Source of the DNA: Vermamoeba vermiformis
Taxonomy: Eukaryota > Tubulinea > Echinamoebida
Direction: 5' to 3'
Assembly: GCA_045837725.1 (NCBI GenBank)
Contig: JBEWZL010000166.1
Coordinates: 346,364 to 410,363, forward strand
Length of the DNA: 64,000 bases
Shown here: positions 1 through 15,244 of the stretch, piece by piece
Position numbering within the stretch: the first letter of the stretch is position 1
How the letters are laid out: every line of letters begins with the position of its first letter
Notes under the pieces: generated by a model
Database searches by the model: none
Told to the model about the DNA's origin: nothing
Seen by the model: the letters and a program-made list of their open reading frames with translations, nothing else
Position numbers and translations under genes: made by a program

Positions 1-1890
1 GTGTCATGGAACTTACTCCCAAATCACCATCGCCAACAATTTTGTCCTAAATAATAAGCGTGAGCGAGGTTTATACGCAATTAATACTATAATACCATAT
101 CAGTCAATAACTGCGAGTTTTGAATGAGTGCGTTGCAGATAGCTTTCGTGCCTTCAACTAACACGTTCCACGATTGATCGTCGATATTATTATCGGACAC
201 TTGGTCTGTCGATTGAGCCTTTTGAGCGCTAATTGGGAAGTAAATATCATCAGCTGACTTATGCGGCTTATGGAGCCAGTTGTGAGGCCAAGCAGGAGCT
301 AGCGTCGGCAAGTCCAATCTGGAAATTTCGTTATTTTCAGTGAACTATGCAATTGGCCTCTGACACTTACAATTGACACGTGACACTTTCACTCAGAGGC
401 AGTACCGAGATAGAAACACCAGCCATCTCCAAACTGGTCATTAACGGGGCAACAAATAATCGCTCGAGAGTGATGCCTGACTTGTTCAAGCGTTCAATCA
501 CGTGACGAGCGATCACTGACATTTCCATATTTGTAGTAGAGCCGAGATTGTTAACAAGAGCAACGGCGTGTTTGTTGTTATCTTTGAATACTAAGTGAGG
601 CAAGATGTGGTCAATGAGCTGATCCACAACTTTGTCGGCTGTTTGAAGTTTTTGTTTTGATACGCCAGGCTCGCCATGAATACCTTAAATGTACGATTAG
701 TATCCAATTAAGATTACTACCGCGCATTTTCATACCTAATCCGACCTCCATCTCATCGTTCTCAAGAGCAAAAGTGGCCTTGCCAACTGCAGGGATGATG
801 CAAGGCGTCAGACCCACGCCCATAGTCTTCACGCCTGGACCACTATAATTAGTCATTGCAACGCTGAGTATTATCCGATTACCGTACCTTGAGCTACGTG
901 ACGAGCAACCTCGGTGACTTCTTCAAGTGTTTTTCCGCTCTTCGAAGCGGCTCCAGCCAGTTTGTGAACGAATACTGTGCCAGCAATTCCTCGTGCACCA
1001 ATCAACGAGCGATTGTCGCTGTTGTCCAATAAAGCAACATCGTCGGCTACTATAACCATCTCGACCTAGAAGGCAATAGGGTGCATAAGAGACTGGTACC
1101 ATGTCAATCATAGTGACGCTTCAGGCAAACCTTAAATCCTTCGGTACGAGCCACTTCAGCAGCCAATCCAAAATTAAGTTTGTCTCCTATTTGAACAATT
1201 AATACGTACATTACAATATCAACTAGTTAACTATTATACCCGTATAGTTCTTGACAATCAAAAGTGTTCCTTTCGGACCCGCGCATTGTCTAATGGCTTC
1301 AAGAACTGCGTCTTGAGTTGGAGAGGAAAATACATCACCTATAGGCACATAATACACAGTTAATACTCTTATAATCAGTATTGAACGTGGGTAATCGTAC
1401 CGCAAACAGCAGCACTAAGACATCCGTCACCAATGAAGCCACCTGAACCAAACAATTAAGATAAAATAAATATAGTGGTTTATTACCGTGAGCCGGCTCA
1501 TGGCCACTTCCACCGCCGCTAAAGAGAGAGTTAGATCTGACGCTTTTCGTGTGTCATTTAATTGCAAGAATTAATTTCTATTTTTAAATTGAACTATACC
1601 ATAAAAAACACATATTTGGTCGTTTTTACGAGTTGAATTTAATATCTGAATTTTTCTGTAAATCAAAAATATTTTACCTAATTAATGTGACTTGCGATTG
1701 CTTGACTTGCTCGATATCAGCTCGAATTAATATTCTATGCTCCTTAATAAGTTTAACATTATTATTCGTCATGGCAAATCCTTCCTAAACGCTTCTGTCA
1801 GATCGGATTCAAGTGGATCAGAGTCAGACGGCTTACAAGCATCTCATTGACCACATTATGCGGGTCGTTAAGTAACTTTTTCATCATCAT
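1..1890 (-). CDS. Dihydroxyacetone kinase, DhaK-DhaL type (3' part lies outside the window)
   Basis: ATP-dependent dihydroxyacetone (glycerone) kinase of glycerol and triose metabolism, presumably cytosolic. The start is the ATG run at 1882-1890, giving [18 protein letters not shown], then a 42-nt intron (1795-1836) before an exon with [12 protein letters not shown]. Later exons carry [11 protein letters not shown] and [14 protein letters not shown] (phosphoryl-acceptor substrate site), [63 protein letters not shown] and [14 protein letters not shown], all standard DhaK blocks in order. [11 protein letters not shown] marks the end of DhaK. The last visible exon has VGDGDLG, the nucleotide-binding start of the DhaL domain, so this is the single-chain eukaryotic form. 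The rest of DhaL runs off the left edge. At least nine introns. No defect seen. Confidence 0.93.
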
Positions 1891-1990
1891 TGTGGTAATT
1901 TACTGCCAAATTATTTGGAAAAACAAACCCAAAAAAAAGAAAATTGCTCGCGATCGAAAAACTAGCGTAATTTATGCAATTACAAAGCGA

Positions 1991-4601
1991 TTAATCGTCC
2001 TCCTCTTTGTCAAGATCGGAGTAAATCTTGCACTTTGGAGGCAAGTTCTGCGGCACCTCCGTCAAAGGATTTTTGGTTACGTTCAGCAACGTTAGCTTCG
2101 TCAATGCTGACAAATCAGGCAACGAACTCAGTTGATTGCCATATACGAAGATAGACTCTACATCGACCAGCTTATTCAACTCCGCAGGCAATGAATTCAA
2201 CTTGTTACTCGCCACATCCACTCGCGTCAACTTTGTCAAGTTTCCGAAGCTTGATGGAATGCTAGTGATTTCATTTCTATCCAAGAAGAGCTCCTCCAAG
2301 TTCGTCAAATTGCCAATGGAATCAGGCACGGACTTCAACTCGTTGCAACTCAAAGTCAACTTCTTCAAGTTGGTGAGATTGCCGATAGACTCGGGCAATG
2401 CTGTATTGCACGGAGTTAGACCAGACTTGCAGCCATTGATATGTTATTATCGACGTACCTTCTATTTTGTTTCCATGGAAGCCGAGCTCCTCGAGTGAAG
2501 TAAAGAGTCCGATAGCTTCGTCAAGAGTACCTGCGAGTCTATTGGCTTGCAGGTTAAGCTTCTTCAAGTTCTTAAATGAAGCCAATTCCACGGGCAACGA
2601 GGTGAGTCTGTTGTCGCACAACTCGACTTCGGTAATGTCCTCGAGCGTGAACAGCGTAGGGTGCAACTTTTGGGCCTTGCAGTGAGACATATTGATAACA
2701 TTCTTCGCTCTAAAGTCCTCCAATTGCTTCTCCGATGGCTCCCAGTTCTCAACGCCAATCTCATCAGCAATGCGTTGCTTCTCTTGACGCTCTTCCTCTG
2801 CAGCCTTCCTCTCCTCGACAGCGGTTTTGAACTTGCCTGTCTTGTCGTGATCGACCATGTAGTACTCCACGTAGATATCTAAGCGCTTATCTCCTTTAAG
2901 TTTATCAAGAAGAGCTTGCAAATATTGCTCGTCGTTTGTAATCTCGTAAAGTGCGGCTTGACACGCGTCACGAAGTTGTTCGTTTTGCAAACCATCGTGC
3001 AATGCCTTGAGAGCCTCCTCGTTATCTACGAAAGAGCGTGTTAAAACAATGCTCAAGTACTATTTGCACGAACTAACATACCCTTGAAAGCGACCAAAGC
3101 CAAGCAAGCTTCAGAATACAACCTGTCCTTGCCGATGGACATGAAGATCTCGTCATCGCTGTCACTATCCTCGCCACCTTGCGGAGCATCATAAGCGCTT
3201 GAGAGCAAGTTCAACAAGAGTTTAACACCGCGAGGATCACCGAGTTTTCCAATAGCCTCGAGGAATGTGCATTGGGAACATTTGAACCTGCACAACAAGT
3301 TAGACTTTGTTCGCGTAATAACTTTTTTGAGTGCTTACGTCTTGAGGCAGTAATCTTTGCAAGAATTCAAAAGCACGTGGGTGTTTGATGCCAGCCAAAG
3401 CACTAGCGGCACCCTTGACAGTGCACACGCTCTGATGATTTCTTAAGAGTTCTATTAACAGGTCTGCAATATATTCATCGGTGGCAGCACGTTTTTCCAA
3501 CAACTCGAATGACTTGGTCTCTGGAGGTCCGTGGTAGTGGTGCCAGCAGACTGCGGCCAAGAACTCGCTTGCCTTCGGCGAGGGGTCATTAGCAAGTTTT
3601 GTCTCGACACAGCCAAGTGCGGTTTCGTAGTTGAGCTCTTGTACGATTGCAGCGGTTTCGTCATTGTACTGGATGTGCTTGGCAAAACTAGGGATCCATG
3701 CGTAGAATTTATGCTTCTTCTTGAGTTCATCTTCTTTCTCAGTCTCGTGACGCTCTTTGTAGTATTTTGCCATCAACTCGTACGCAGGCGAGAAATTAGG
3801 CTGGATGTTGATAACTTGCTCGAGCTTCTTGAACGCGACATCGTGTTGGTCTTGGCCCCAAAGACACTCAGCAGCTTTGAACAGCCATTTGGCATTATTG
3901 TCGGCCTGTTTAGCGAGAACAGTCAGTATGCTTCTTAAATTTTAGTACGCGTTCACATTACATGAAAATAATGAGAATAATCCGGAGCAAACTATTTGAT
4001 GCATATCTACTATATAAACGTGATCACTTACGGCAAACGCATCGTCGTAAAGCTGGATGGCGCTCTTAAAATCCTTCATGTCAAAGTAGCAAGCTGCCAA
4101 TTGCGTGCGGAACTGTTCTTTGTATTCTGCGTCAGCTTCGTCGTCTCCAAGTGAATCAATAGCTGCTTTGTAAGCCTTAACTGCCCGTTCAAAGCGCTCC
4201 TTCTTCCAAGCTTCCTCTTCTTCGTCAGATTTGGTTTTAGTAGGGCCGTAGCAGACAGAATTTTTCTTGTAGATAACACCAGAACCTTCTTTGCCTTGTC
4301 GGTGAGCCAATTTTGCAATTTTCAGATTTAAATTGATGTAAGCACCAACGACGTCGTCTGGAAATCTGCCATCAGCTGCCCTCTTTTGCTCCACGAGCGC
4401 CACGCCCTCAAGGTAGGCCTCGACTGCGCCATCAGCGTCGCCAAGAAAGTTTTTGAATTGACCAAGCACGTCGTAATGGTCTGACGTAAGTTCTGCGGGT
4501 GCATCTTGTTTCAGTTTGTCTACTAAGGTTTGTAATTCTGCCAAAGCCTCTTTAGGCTTGCCAGTTTGAAAAGTATTGATGATAGCGTCGAGAGGGTCCA
4601 T
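1991..4601 (-). CDS. TPR - HEAT-like - leucine-rich repeat scaffold protein
   Basis: About 790 residues in five exons, start MDPLDAIINTFQTG at 4601. The first two exons are helical TPR-like repeats (for example FERAVKAYKAAIDSLGD and DFKSAIQLYDDAFA). The middle has HEAT-like units (FLEAIGKLGDPRGVKLLLNL, ALKALHDGLQNEQLRDACQA), then a charged linker rich in Glu and Lys. The C-terminal half has about seven leucine-rich repeats of the Shoc2/Ras-suppressor type (SIGNLTNLEELFLDRNEITS and so on) and ends in an acidic DKEEDD tail. No enzymatic motif, signal peptide or membrane segment. Probably a cytosolic adaptor; its partners are unknown. The exon after 3287 reads correctly only after a one-base shift near 3277-3283 (a CCC run). 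Three solenoid types in one chain is an uncommon layout. Confidence 0.85.
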
Positions 4602-5143
4602 TTGTGGCACTTACAATGATACACTGAAGCAGAATAAAGGCAGAACATCGGTGTGAACTAGTGTGCCCTGGTAGGTCTGTAATTAGCCTCCGTTGATATG
4701 AACTGCACTTTGTATTTCTTTAAGAAAATTATTTAAAATTTTTATTTACCCTTCGCGAGCCAAATTGAATCAAGGGTAGGTTTTGGATTTGATCGTTGGA
4801 GGTCTAAAAATATCTCCGTACTCCTTGTTCGACCCTACCAACATCTACGCCTCCATATCATTATTGATGAAGCGCGTAGCTTCAGCCTGTAACTTGATTA
4901 TTCAGGATCGGGTCCTGCTCATCGGTGAGTGCTCCGGTTGGACAATAAAACCGAGTCTACAAGGACAAACATAGCAAGACCCTTCGCAGTAATTAAATAA
5001 TATGGAGATGTATTGCCTTATTAAGTAAAAACAGCACAATCAGTCCGTCAGGGAGATAAAAGTAATTTTGCCGTTGTTAGGCATTCGAATTTTTCTTTTT
5101 ACGCTCTGGAACACGTTAGTTCATATTTTAAACTAAACAAATA
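4602..5143. other. Intergenic region between divergent genes
   Basis: Upstream DNA shared by the minus-strand TPR/LRR gene and the plus-strand G alpha gene, so it should hold both promoters. A 64-codon open frame at 4783-4974 ends near a donor-like GGTGAGT but has no recognisable product and no convincing downstream exon. Otherwise AT-rich with no repeat or RNA gene seen. Confidence 0.5.
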
Positions 5144-6922
5144 ATGCGTTGTTGCGGTGCTGGAGGTCCTCAACCCGATAAAGAAGAGGTTAGGGCGAAT
5201 AAGAACATTAGCAAGCAATTGAAAAAAGATCAAGAAGACTTCGAAAATGAAATGAAGTTATTGTTGTTAGGTAATTATTATGGATTAAAATCGCGTATAT
5301 AATACGTATAATTTATTATTTGAAACAATGCGCAATTTTCTCAACGAATGCTGCGCATCGTTTTATTAAATTATTGGTTATTGTTCCTCAACCTCCCTGA
5401 TGCTTCAAATCAATAATATTCATATTATTATAGGCGCTGGCGAATCTGGAAAGAGTACCATTGCTAAGCAAATGAAAATTATTCACATGAACGGTTTTAC
5501 AGATGACGAGCGAAACAGTTACAAGTCTCTTATTTTTAACAATACCTTCCATGGTATGAAGACTATGGTTACTGCTGCTCGTGATTTGGGCATTGAGATT
5601 AAAGAAGACAAAAATAAGGTAATTGGGTTATCTCCAGACTCCGAGATTGCATCGAGATTACGGTCACGACGTAGTCTTGAAGGCCTGAAAGTTCGTGTTT
5701 CTTATACTATTTGCTCGTAGGAACTTGCCAATACCATTCTTACAAACGAGAAATACTTCACCGGCGAGATCACTCCAGCCATCGCAGCAGATATCACATC
5801 TCTGTGGGGTGACGCTGGAATTAAAGCCACCTTTGCAAGATCGTCCGAATATCAACTTGGCGATTCTGCCGAATAGTAAGTTAATCCGTATTTAATTGTA
5901 GTAGCCGTTTGGAATTGTTTTCGTTTCATCCGAAATCCCAACCAATTTTTTTGTGTGTCTCTAATTAAAGCGCACAACGGCATTAAATTAATTCATGAAT
6001 TGCAAATTGCTCATTTATTGGTTATTCGAGTACATATTTGTTGCAATTATCCGCGCAGTTTCTAGATGCCACTCTGTTTTGAAAACTCGTTACTGGACGT
6101 TAATTAACCCGCTCTTTTATTCCCGCAGCTACATCGAAAACGTGCAGCGTCTTTCCGAGTCTGGATATGTTCCTAACGATCAAGACGTGCTCAGATCACG
6201 TGTAATGACCACTGGTATTATTGAAACCGCTTTTGAAGTCAACAAAACCAGGTTCAGGTACGTATTTGCTTCATCTAATAATTACATTTCTATATACAAC
6301 CGATACTCATCGCGAGTAAAGACTAAAAAGAGATATTTTACTCATATTGCTGATTTTAGACTTGTGGATGTCGGTGGACAACGTAGCGAGCGTAAGAAAT
6401 GGATGCACTGCTTCACTGATGTCGCTGCCGTCTTGTTCTGCGTGGCGTTGAGCGAATACGATTTGAAGTTGATTGAAGACAACAAGACACCGCGTATGAA
6501 CGAGTCGCTCAAGCTCTTTGGTGAGATTTGCAACTCAAGATGGTTCGTGGAGACTTCAATGATTCTCTTCTTGAACAAGTCCGATCTCTTCAAGGAGAAG
6601 ATCGAGAAGGTTCCTCTTAACGTTGCTTTCGCTGATTATACTGGTAAGTCTTCTGCTTTAAATTCGGGTGCTACATCTGACCTACTTTTATTCCTTTTTG
6701 GGCTTGTAATCTAATGCGTATTTATCTCTAGGCAAGCAAACCTTCGAGGATACCACTGAGTTCATTAAGAAGAAGTTTGTTGATATGAATAAGGACACTA
6801 AGAAGATCATTTACTGCCACATTACTTGCGCTACAGATACGAACAACGTCAAGGTCGTGTTTGAAGCAGTCAAGGATACTGTGCTCCAGAAGGCCCTTAA
6901 GGACTCTGGTCTTGGCCTCTAG
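5144..6922 (+). CDS. Heterotrimeric G-protein alpha subunit
   Basis: GTP-binding switch that couples 7TM receptors to effectors at the plasma membrane. Six exons (5144-5270, 5434-5618, 5721-5875, 6129-6257, 6360-6643, 6732-6922) join in frame to 356 residues, the normal size. G1 is GAGESGKST, switch [11 protein letters not shown], switch [14 protein letters not shown] with the catalytic Gln, G4 FLNKSDLF and G5 TCATDT. The family's switch I Arg is present. Oddities: the N-terminus is MRCCGAGG, so the usual Gly2 for N-myristoylation is missing although Cys3 and Cys4 remain for palmitoylation. The usual Lys in RVKTTG is Met, and NKKD is NKSD. The C-terminus is DSGLGL, with no pertussis-toxin Cys four from the end. 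Confidence 0.97.
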
Positions 6923-7814
6923 ACCCGCCAAGTACTAGCCTTTCTTCGTTTCAAAAAAGAAAATCAAATCTCGGCCAAAACGCGATCGCGTTGAGGTTTT
7001 GAGACGGAGAATGGCTTTAATTTAATTTATTTATTAATAGTCTTATATTTTTAACAATATCTTCTCGGTTGTAGTCGTCATAAGGCAGATTACAACCAAC
7101 TTGTAACGTTTGTGTGTACCATAAAATGATTTTATTAATAAATCCTTCTGTTGCGCGATGCTTGGTGCTTGCTGTACAATACCAAGGAACTAGGGTATTA
7201 CCGCGTTGTCGGAAACAAGATGCAAGATGTGGCGGTTAGTCGCAGCCCGAGCTAAAATACAACTAATTATCCCATAAATAACCCCAAAACCCGTTTAATT
7301 TCTTTTTTGATTATGTTATCACCTCCAGTTAATGCAGGCGAGTAGCAAAAGAGATTATTTACGAATATTTTTGTGATAATTATTGTAGTGAATTATTTTA
7401 TATTTAAATGTAGCGAGATACACCCACTAGTCTCGATAGGTATTCGAAACAGTGGCATCATTACTCCTCGCGTTGATACAGGAACTTTCGACAATCCACG
7501 TTGCATTACCGCCCAATTGCTTGAGCGATTAGACATGGAAACCTAATCGGACTAGTGTCAACCACACTAGTGTCAGTAATGTAGACGTGTGGCCGATTTC
7601 GTCCATTCCGTAATGGGTGAATGCGAGCGATGCTGAAATCCGGTTTTGTTTTCCTTCACGGCCCTGACTGTTATGGGAACGCTGTGGTAAACCAAATTTT
7701 GGCACATAATCTATTGTATTGACTTTACATACGAGGTAGAGCACAGCTTCTTCGTGATTTTAGAACCAGCAACGAAGATCCAAGCTCGATCACGCACGAA
7801 TCTACACCTAAAAG
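6923..7814. other. Intergenic region
   Basis: Contains the 3' UTR of the G alpha gene, with an AATAAA-type signal near 7137-7143, and the upstream region of the RNA methyltransferase gene. A minus-strand open frame at 7529-7744 has no recognisable content. No RNA gene or repeat found apart from three scattered ACTAGTGTCA / CACTAGT sequences near 7420-7580. Confidence 0.5.
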
Positions 7815-10535
<2,721 letters not shown>

Positions 10536-10747
10536 AACGTAAAGAAAAAAAGTCATTAATAACAATTTCAAAGCAATGCTTTTGTATTAGGACGTAGTAA
10601 TCGCTTCACCCTAACAGTCAAGAATCTTTTTCAAACTACAAGATCTACAAATGTGGTTTATTACTAAACAGAAAGAATAGCTTCAGGCTTAATATTTTAC
10701 TTCATTACGACGCAGTTCCTGTATGAAACAAAGTTCAATACTTAGTA

Positions 10748-12000
10748 TTAAGGGACATTTGTAATAGATTCTATTACTTCAAATGCGTTGCGATAACCTG
10801 GTGCCGCAAAGTCAATGGTGCGATCAATCTCATTGATGCGTAATACATTTGTGGACGGCTCTCGATCTAGCTTGCTGAGTGGTAAAGGTCCTTTGTTGGC
10901 GAGGATCCGCTGTGCCGTCTCTTTAACGAACCTTCCAACAGATGCTGTGTCCTTCATTTTATGCACTGCTTTATCCATCGACGTCATATCGTTGATCTTC
11001 AGCAAAGTACCAATGTCACCACCTGTCACAGTGTCAACGCAAGTGTCAATTTCTGAAATCACTTCATCTCGCGTCAGTTGAGTCCATTGAGGTCCTGTCT
11101 GCCACGAGCCTTTGTTTCTGAGCCATTTTGGCGATTGTGGAGTGTTTGGCGACTCCTTATCGACCTCTAATTTATTTCGAAGAAATTGTTTGGCTTCATC
11201 GTTGGAAAAACCTCCTATTGAGAGCTTCTTAGGGTGTTCAGGACCTATATTTCAGATATTAGTATCTAATTATCGTTAAAAATGTATTTTTTTGTAATGT
11301 ACCTAGTAGTATATCAGGGATATGAGTCGGTACAAAAACGACCTTAATCCGATCTGCATTTTTGATTGCCCATTGTTTGAATTCTACTAATTTTTCGATA
11401 TTAACACCATCATGGATGTTATCAATGATTAAGACGGGAATTTTGCCGTGTTTTCGTTTGAATTTATCCGCGGAGAACAAAAGCAGATCTCGTTGTCTTT
11501 TTTCTCTTTCTTCGGCCGCTAATACATTCATTAATACAAATGGATATAGATAATACTAACTTACGTATATACTTGGCCGTTATTGCCTCCCAAAGAGTTT
11601 TTGTTCTGTCCAAAACACTATTGTCCATGAAAAATCGGAGATCTGTTGAAGACGAGTAACGAACGCCTGGTTGCTGAGCACTTTCCCTAGCAAGAACAGT
11701 CTTTCCGCAACGCTCTGTACCCCATACAATAGTATAGGGATGAGACGAGGTGTCTTCAGGAGAAAATTCTTGTCGGATCTGCTTGACGTCGTCGGTGTTT
11801 CTCTGAACGTAATATTTCATCGTAGTTTCTAATGGAATCGCATAGCCCTTTTGAGGACCTTCAAATAGCCTTTGAGAGTTCCAATAGATTTTAGCGCTCG
11901 CTGTTCCTGCGCCAACGCCTAATGAAATTAAGAACCCGCCTAAAATTATAAATGGTCGTGTTTGTTCGGTGCTGAACTTATTTAATGGAGATACTAATTT
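10748..12000 (-). CDS. P-loop ATPase with N-terminal membrane segment
   Basis: The 5' end is not resolved: coding frame is clear from about 11998 down, but no ATG was found in it, so a first exon must lie upstream. The first visible exon has a hydrophobic segment (PFIILGGFLISLGVGAGTAS, likely one membrane helix or an organelle-targeting anchor). Then Walker A GTERCGKT, Walker B VLIIDNIHD and a VVFVPTHIP strand (sensor 1-like), followed by a helical lid (IGGFSNDEAKQFLRNKL) and a C-terminal helical domain ending in ITNVP. This fits a STAND/AAA-type ATPase. The target is unknown; the membrane segment suggests an organelle membrane, possibly mitochondrial. Exons: about 11998-11560, 11528-11300, and 11245-10748 with phases that agree. 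Confidence 0.75.
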
Positions 12001-12361
12001 TATCTATCCGATCCCTAAGTTCCTTATTAACTTATAGATCCCGAGGTGGATAATTATCCTTAAACTGTTACGTACTGCGTAATTATGTTAGTAAAAATGG
12101 ACAACGGAGCATTGCTAGAATTTTCCTTACATTAATAAAAAAAAAGGTATGGATGCGCTCCAAACGCGTTTTGTCGTAATTGAACCTTGCCCGTGAATCA
12201 GATTCATCGGTCCACTTACAAAATATTTTCTTAAAGGTTAACCCTATGGTTCGTGTTAGTCCGGATGTGTTGCTTGTTAGCAAAAATACTAAAAGTATCG
12301 CGGGAAGATTCTCGGTAAAAATCTTTGCTGGCGACTGTTGTGCTAATTTGATGTAAATAAT

Positions 12362-15133
12362 ATGGACGATGAAGCACCGAAGGCAGTGCCTCTATCAAGG
12401 GCCTCTGTCGTTGATTTTCTGCAGTCTTTCTTCGAATCTCTTGATCAAAAGCAGATTGCGCAGCTAAACAGCTTAGTTGAGGAAGATGTGCTCGATCTTA
12501 GCAAGGAATTTCGATCAAGAACATTTGCTATCGTTCATTTATTGCTACAGAACCCATTAACTCAAATGTTTTCGACGGCTGTGCCAAATCTGCAACAAAG
12601 TAGGTTAAAAAAATTCCGAAAATAATTTTATCGCTTTAAATATGAATAATTAGCCTTATTATACGATAAATATTATTTATTAAATATTTTGGCCGTGGTA
12701 GATTTTTGCAAAGAAATTTCACAAAGAATAAATAGCTCATCTACGATTGTAATAGTGATGAACGAGCATGGCGATGGATTTTTATTCTTATTCGATGCGA
12801 GGACACCGAATTACTTGGACGACAATATGGATTGGGCCATTGAAAAGCGGATGAACCTCAAATTAATTTTGCAACAAAATTCTGCGATCCAAGAGCCCAA
12901 TGTCAATACGCCACAAATACAAAATAACAACAATGTAAATAATACGACCAATAAGAATATTAGTCCTGCTGATTTGAAGGCAACAACTGTCAATAATACT
13001 ACTAGCTCAATCGTGTCCAATCATTATAAGCTCAAAAATGCCAAAACTGACCAAGGTAGATATAATAATAATAAATTAATATAAAATTATTTAATTAACG
13101 AATTTTTAAAGGTATACCAGCAATGCGGAGGCAGACTTGGAAATCAGTTCAAACAGGGTACGACTTGATTTTTATTTATTCGCTTATTTTAAAATGCTTA
13201 TTTTTAATATTAAATTAATTAAATATAGCTGGCAAAGACACGAGTACAAAATATTCGAGACAGAAGTGTATTATAAGACTGATAATTCTGGCGCGTTAGT
13301 TCTTTGTCAAAGACGCAATTTGAGTTCAACACCAGTATTGCTCCATTATTTCAGGTAAATATAATTGAATACAAATATGACGTCGTTTAGGCACCAGCGT
13401 TAATTTCAAAAGAAAATAAAAATAAAAAAATTAAGTTTTTTTGTAACAGAAAAGCGGATCAGCGCAAAAGGAAAATTGACGAGATTGGAAGCCCTGTAGC
13501 ATCACCTTCACTTAAAAGAATTAAGATTGATGCGGAGAGCGATGATGAAGTGCAAAATAATCATAATAACAATAATAATGCGAATTATTTTCAACAACAA
13601 GCAAATTCGTTCAATAATAGTAACGCCATTCAAATTGACAATAATATCAATGTAAATAATTTAATAGAGCCGAATAATAATATAGTAATGAACGACAATA
13701 TTGCGAATAATAATCAACTCAATGGCGGATCTGGGTACGCTCTAACAAGCAGCGGCAGTCTTGTTGCAACGAATACTAGCAATAATAATAACAATAGTAT
13801 TGGATATCAATATGCTGAAGTCAACGAGTCTGCTGATACGTTGGATCTGGGTGCTACGTTTGATAATTTTATTTTCTCCGAGTAAGTTTACTTTTCCAAA
13901 TATGGAAATAGTCTTCCTTTTATAGTACTAATTATTCGTTTGCAGTATTGTTCCTGTATCGCCCGTGCAAAATATTCCGATGCACAATGGATTTGATAAT
14001 CCACAGAGTTCAATGCAGATCCGAGGTTACGCACCGGATGCAGGTCCGCACACTGACTCGACACGCGTCATATTGGTACTCGATGAAATGTCACGTGCTC
14101 GTGTCAGAGGCAAGTTCTACGCTATATTTGACGGGAACGAAATTGAAGCAAAGGTACGTGAAGTGTCATTTTTTTTTGACACGTGAAGAATATTTTCATG
14201 ACACGTGTCAAAGACTGACTTGTATCGTGTCAATTAGATTATAGTGCCAGGTGTCGTTGAATTTAATGCCCCGCCACATGCAGCAGGAATAATTCATTTC
14301 TTTTTGTTGTTCAAAGACGAGGCTGGACACGTGTCATACAGCAACTTTGTGCCATTTTGCTATCAACCTACTGATGGTAAGAGCAACCAATAGTTAATAA
14401 TAGTATAATAGGTGTCGGCTATAATAGATATATAATATTATTTAACAGGCAAACTATCACTGGCTTATTATTTCTTGTCGAAAAACATCGCATTCGAAGT
14501 GATGCCGCGGTTCAGATTTTGGGTCAAAGAACTGGATCTGAGCAACAATAACTTAGAGTAAGCCCTATTAATATAATCTATACTTATAATAATGATTATA
14601 TCTAATTATTTCGATGCTTGTAGTTCGATAACGTTCTTGGAAGGATTTTCAAGTTTAGAGACTTTGATATTAGACAGCAATCATCTGAATTCTAATTCAA
14701 CATTTCCTAAAATGGAAAATCTCAAAACACTGAGCATCAACGGCAATTTGCTCGTCAATATCGATAAATTGTTGGATCAGCTCGTGGAGGCCTGCCCGTC
14801 GTTAGAGTTCTTGAGTACGCTGAAAAATCCATGCAATCCGTTCTTTAGCGAAAGAAAGCATCGATATTATAATTATAGGCAAGTATTTATTTCCTTTTCC
14901 TTACAGTCAAATTTTTAGTTCGATCCTGGATTCGAACGCTGGACAGTCGACTCTTCAATCTTTATGTTATTAACCTTTTGCATATTAGGATCTATATTTT
15001 AAGCAGATTGAAGCACTTGAAGCAATTAGACTCGAGTTTGGTTCAAGAGAGCGAGATGCGGCATGCAACTTGGATCGACGAGACGGACACAGACAATCAG
15101 CCAATTGAAGGACAATTGTGGCGTATGGAATAA
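12362..15133 (+). CDS. Asn-rich protein with Ig-like IPT/TIG-type domain and C-terminal leucine-rich repeats
   Basis: Starts MDDEAPKAVPLSRASVVDF. The N-terminal third is helical and unassigned, followed by a basic segment (KADQRKRKIDEIGSP) and long poly-Asn runs (13550-13810), typical of amoebozoan proteins. Next is a beta domain (VILVLDEMSRARVRGKFYAI, ending FFLLFKDEAGHVSYSNFVPF) resembling the IPT/TIG or Rel-homology Ig fold. The C-terminal exons hold LRRs (LDLSNNNLDSITFLEGFSSL, SLETLILDSNHLNSNSTFPK, LKTLSINGNLLVNIDKLLDQ) and a cap (YYNYRIYILSRLKHLKQLDS) much like the LRMDA/LRRC family. Ig plus basic Asn-rich region suggests a DNA- or chromatin-associated protein, but this is inference. Nine or more exons; the intron at 14154-14236 carries a TGACACGTGTCA palindrome. 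Confidence 0.82.
14177..14210. repeat. Intronic TGACACGTGTCA palindrome (one perfect copy, one partial)
   Basis: Inside the intron at 14154-14236. The perfect copy is 14199-14210 and the partial copy TGACACGTGAA is at 14177. A further GTGTCA lies just before the acceptor. The following exon holds GGACACGTGTCA at 14325-14336, where it codes for Gly-His-Val-Ser. Confidence 0.9.
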
Positions 15134-15244
15134 ATATGCCCTTTTAAACAGCAAAAGGAAGTGTTCTTAATCATATATTTATATTTTATTTGTCTTGGTA
15201 GGTAAGAAAAAATTATCTTTGCAAGATTTCGATCTAATATTTCA

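Noticed and set aside
374-385. TGACACGTGACA near-copy of the palindrome
   Set aside because: It lies in coding sequence of the dihydroxyacetone kinase, where it reads as ordinary codons, so it was not counted with the intronic set.
4783-4974. 64-codon plus-strand open frame ending near a donor-like GGTGAGT
   Set aside because: No recognisable domain, no clear acceptor-phase agreement and no downstream exon; it lies in the upstream DNA of two divergent genes.
7529-7744. Minus-strand open frame of 71 codons
   Set aside because: Composition and content do not look coding and no splice partners were found.
14930-14975. GTTCGAATCC (minus strand) resembling a tRNA T-loop
   Set aside because: Flanking bases do not form a T-stem and no D or anticodon arm is present; it lies in an intron.
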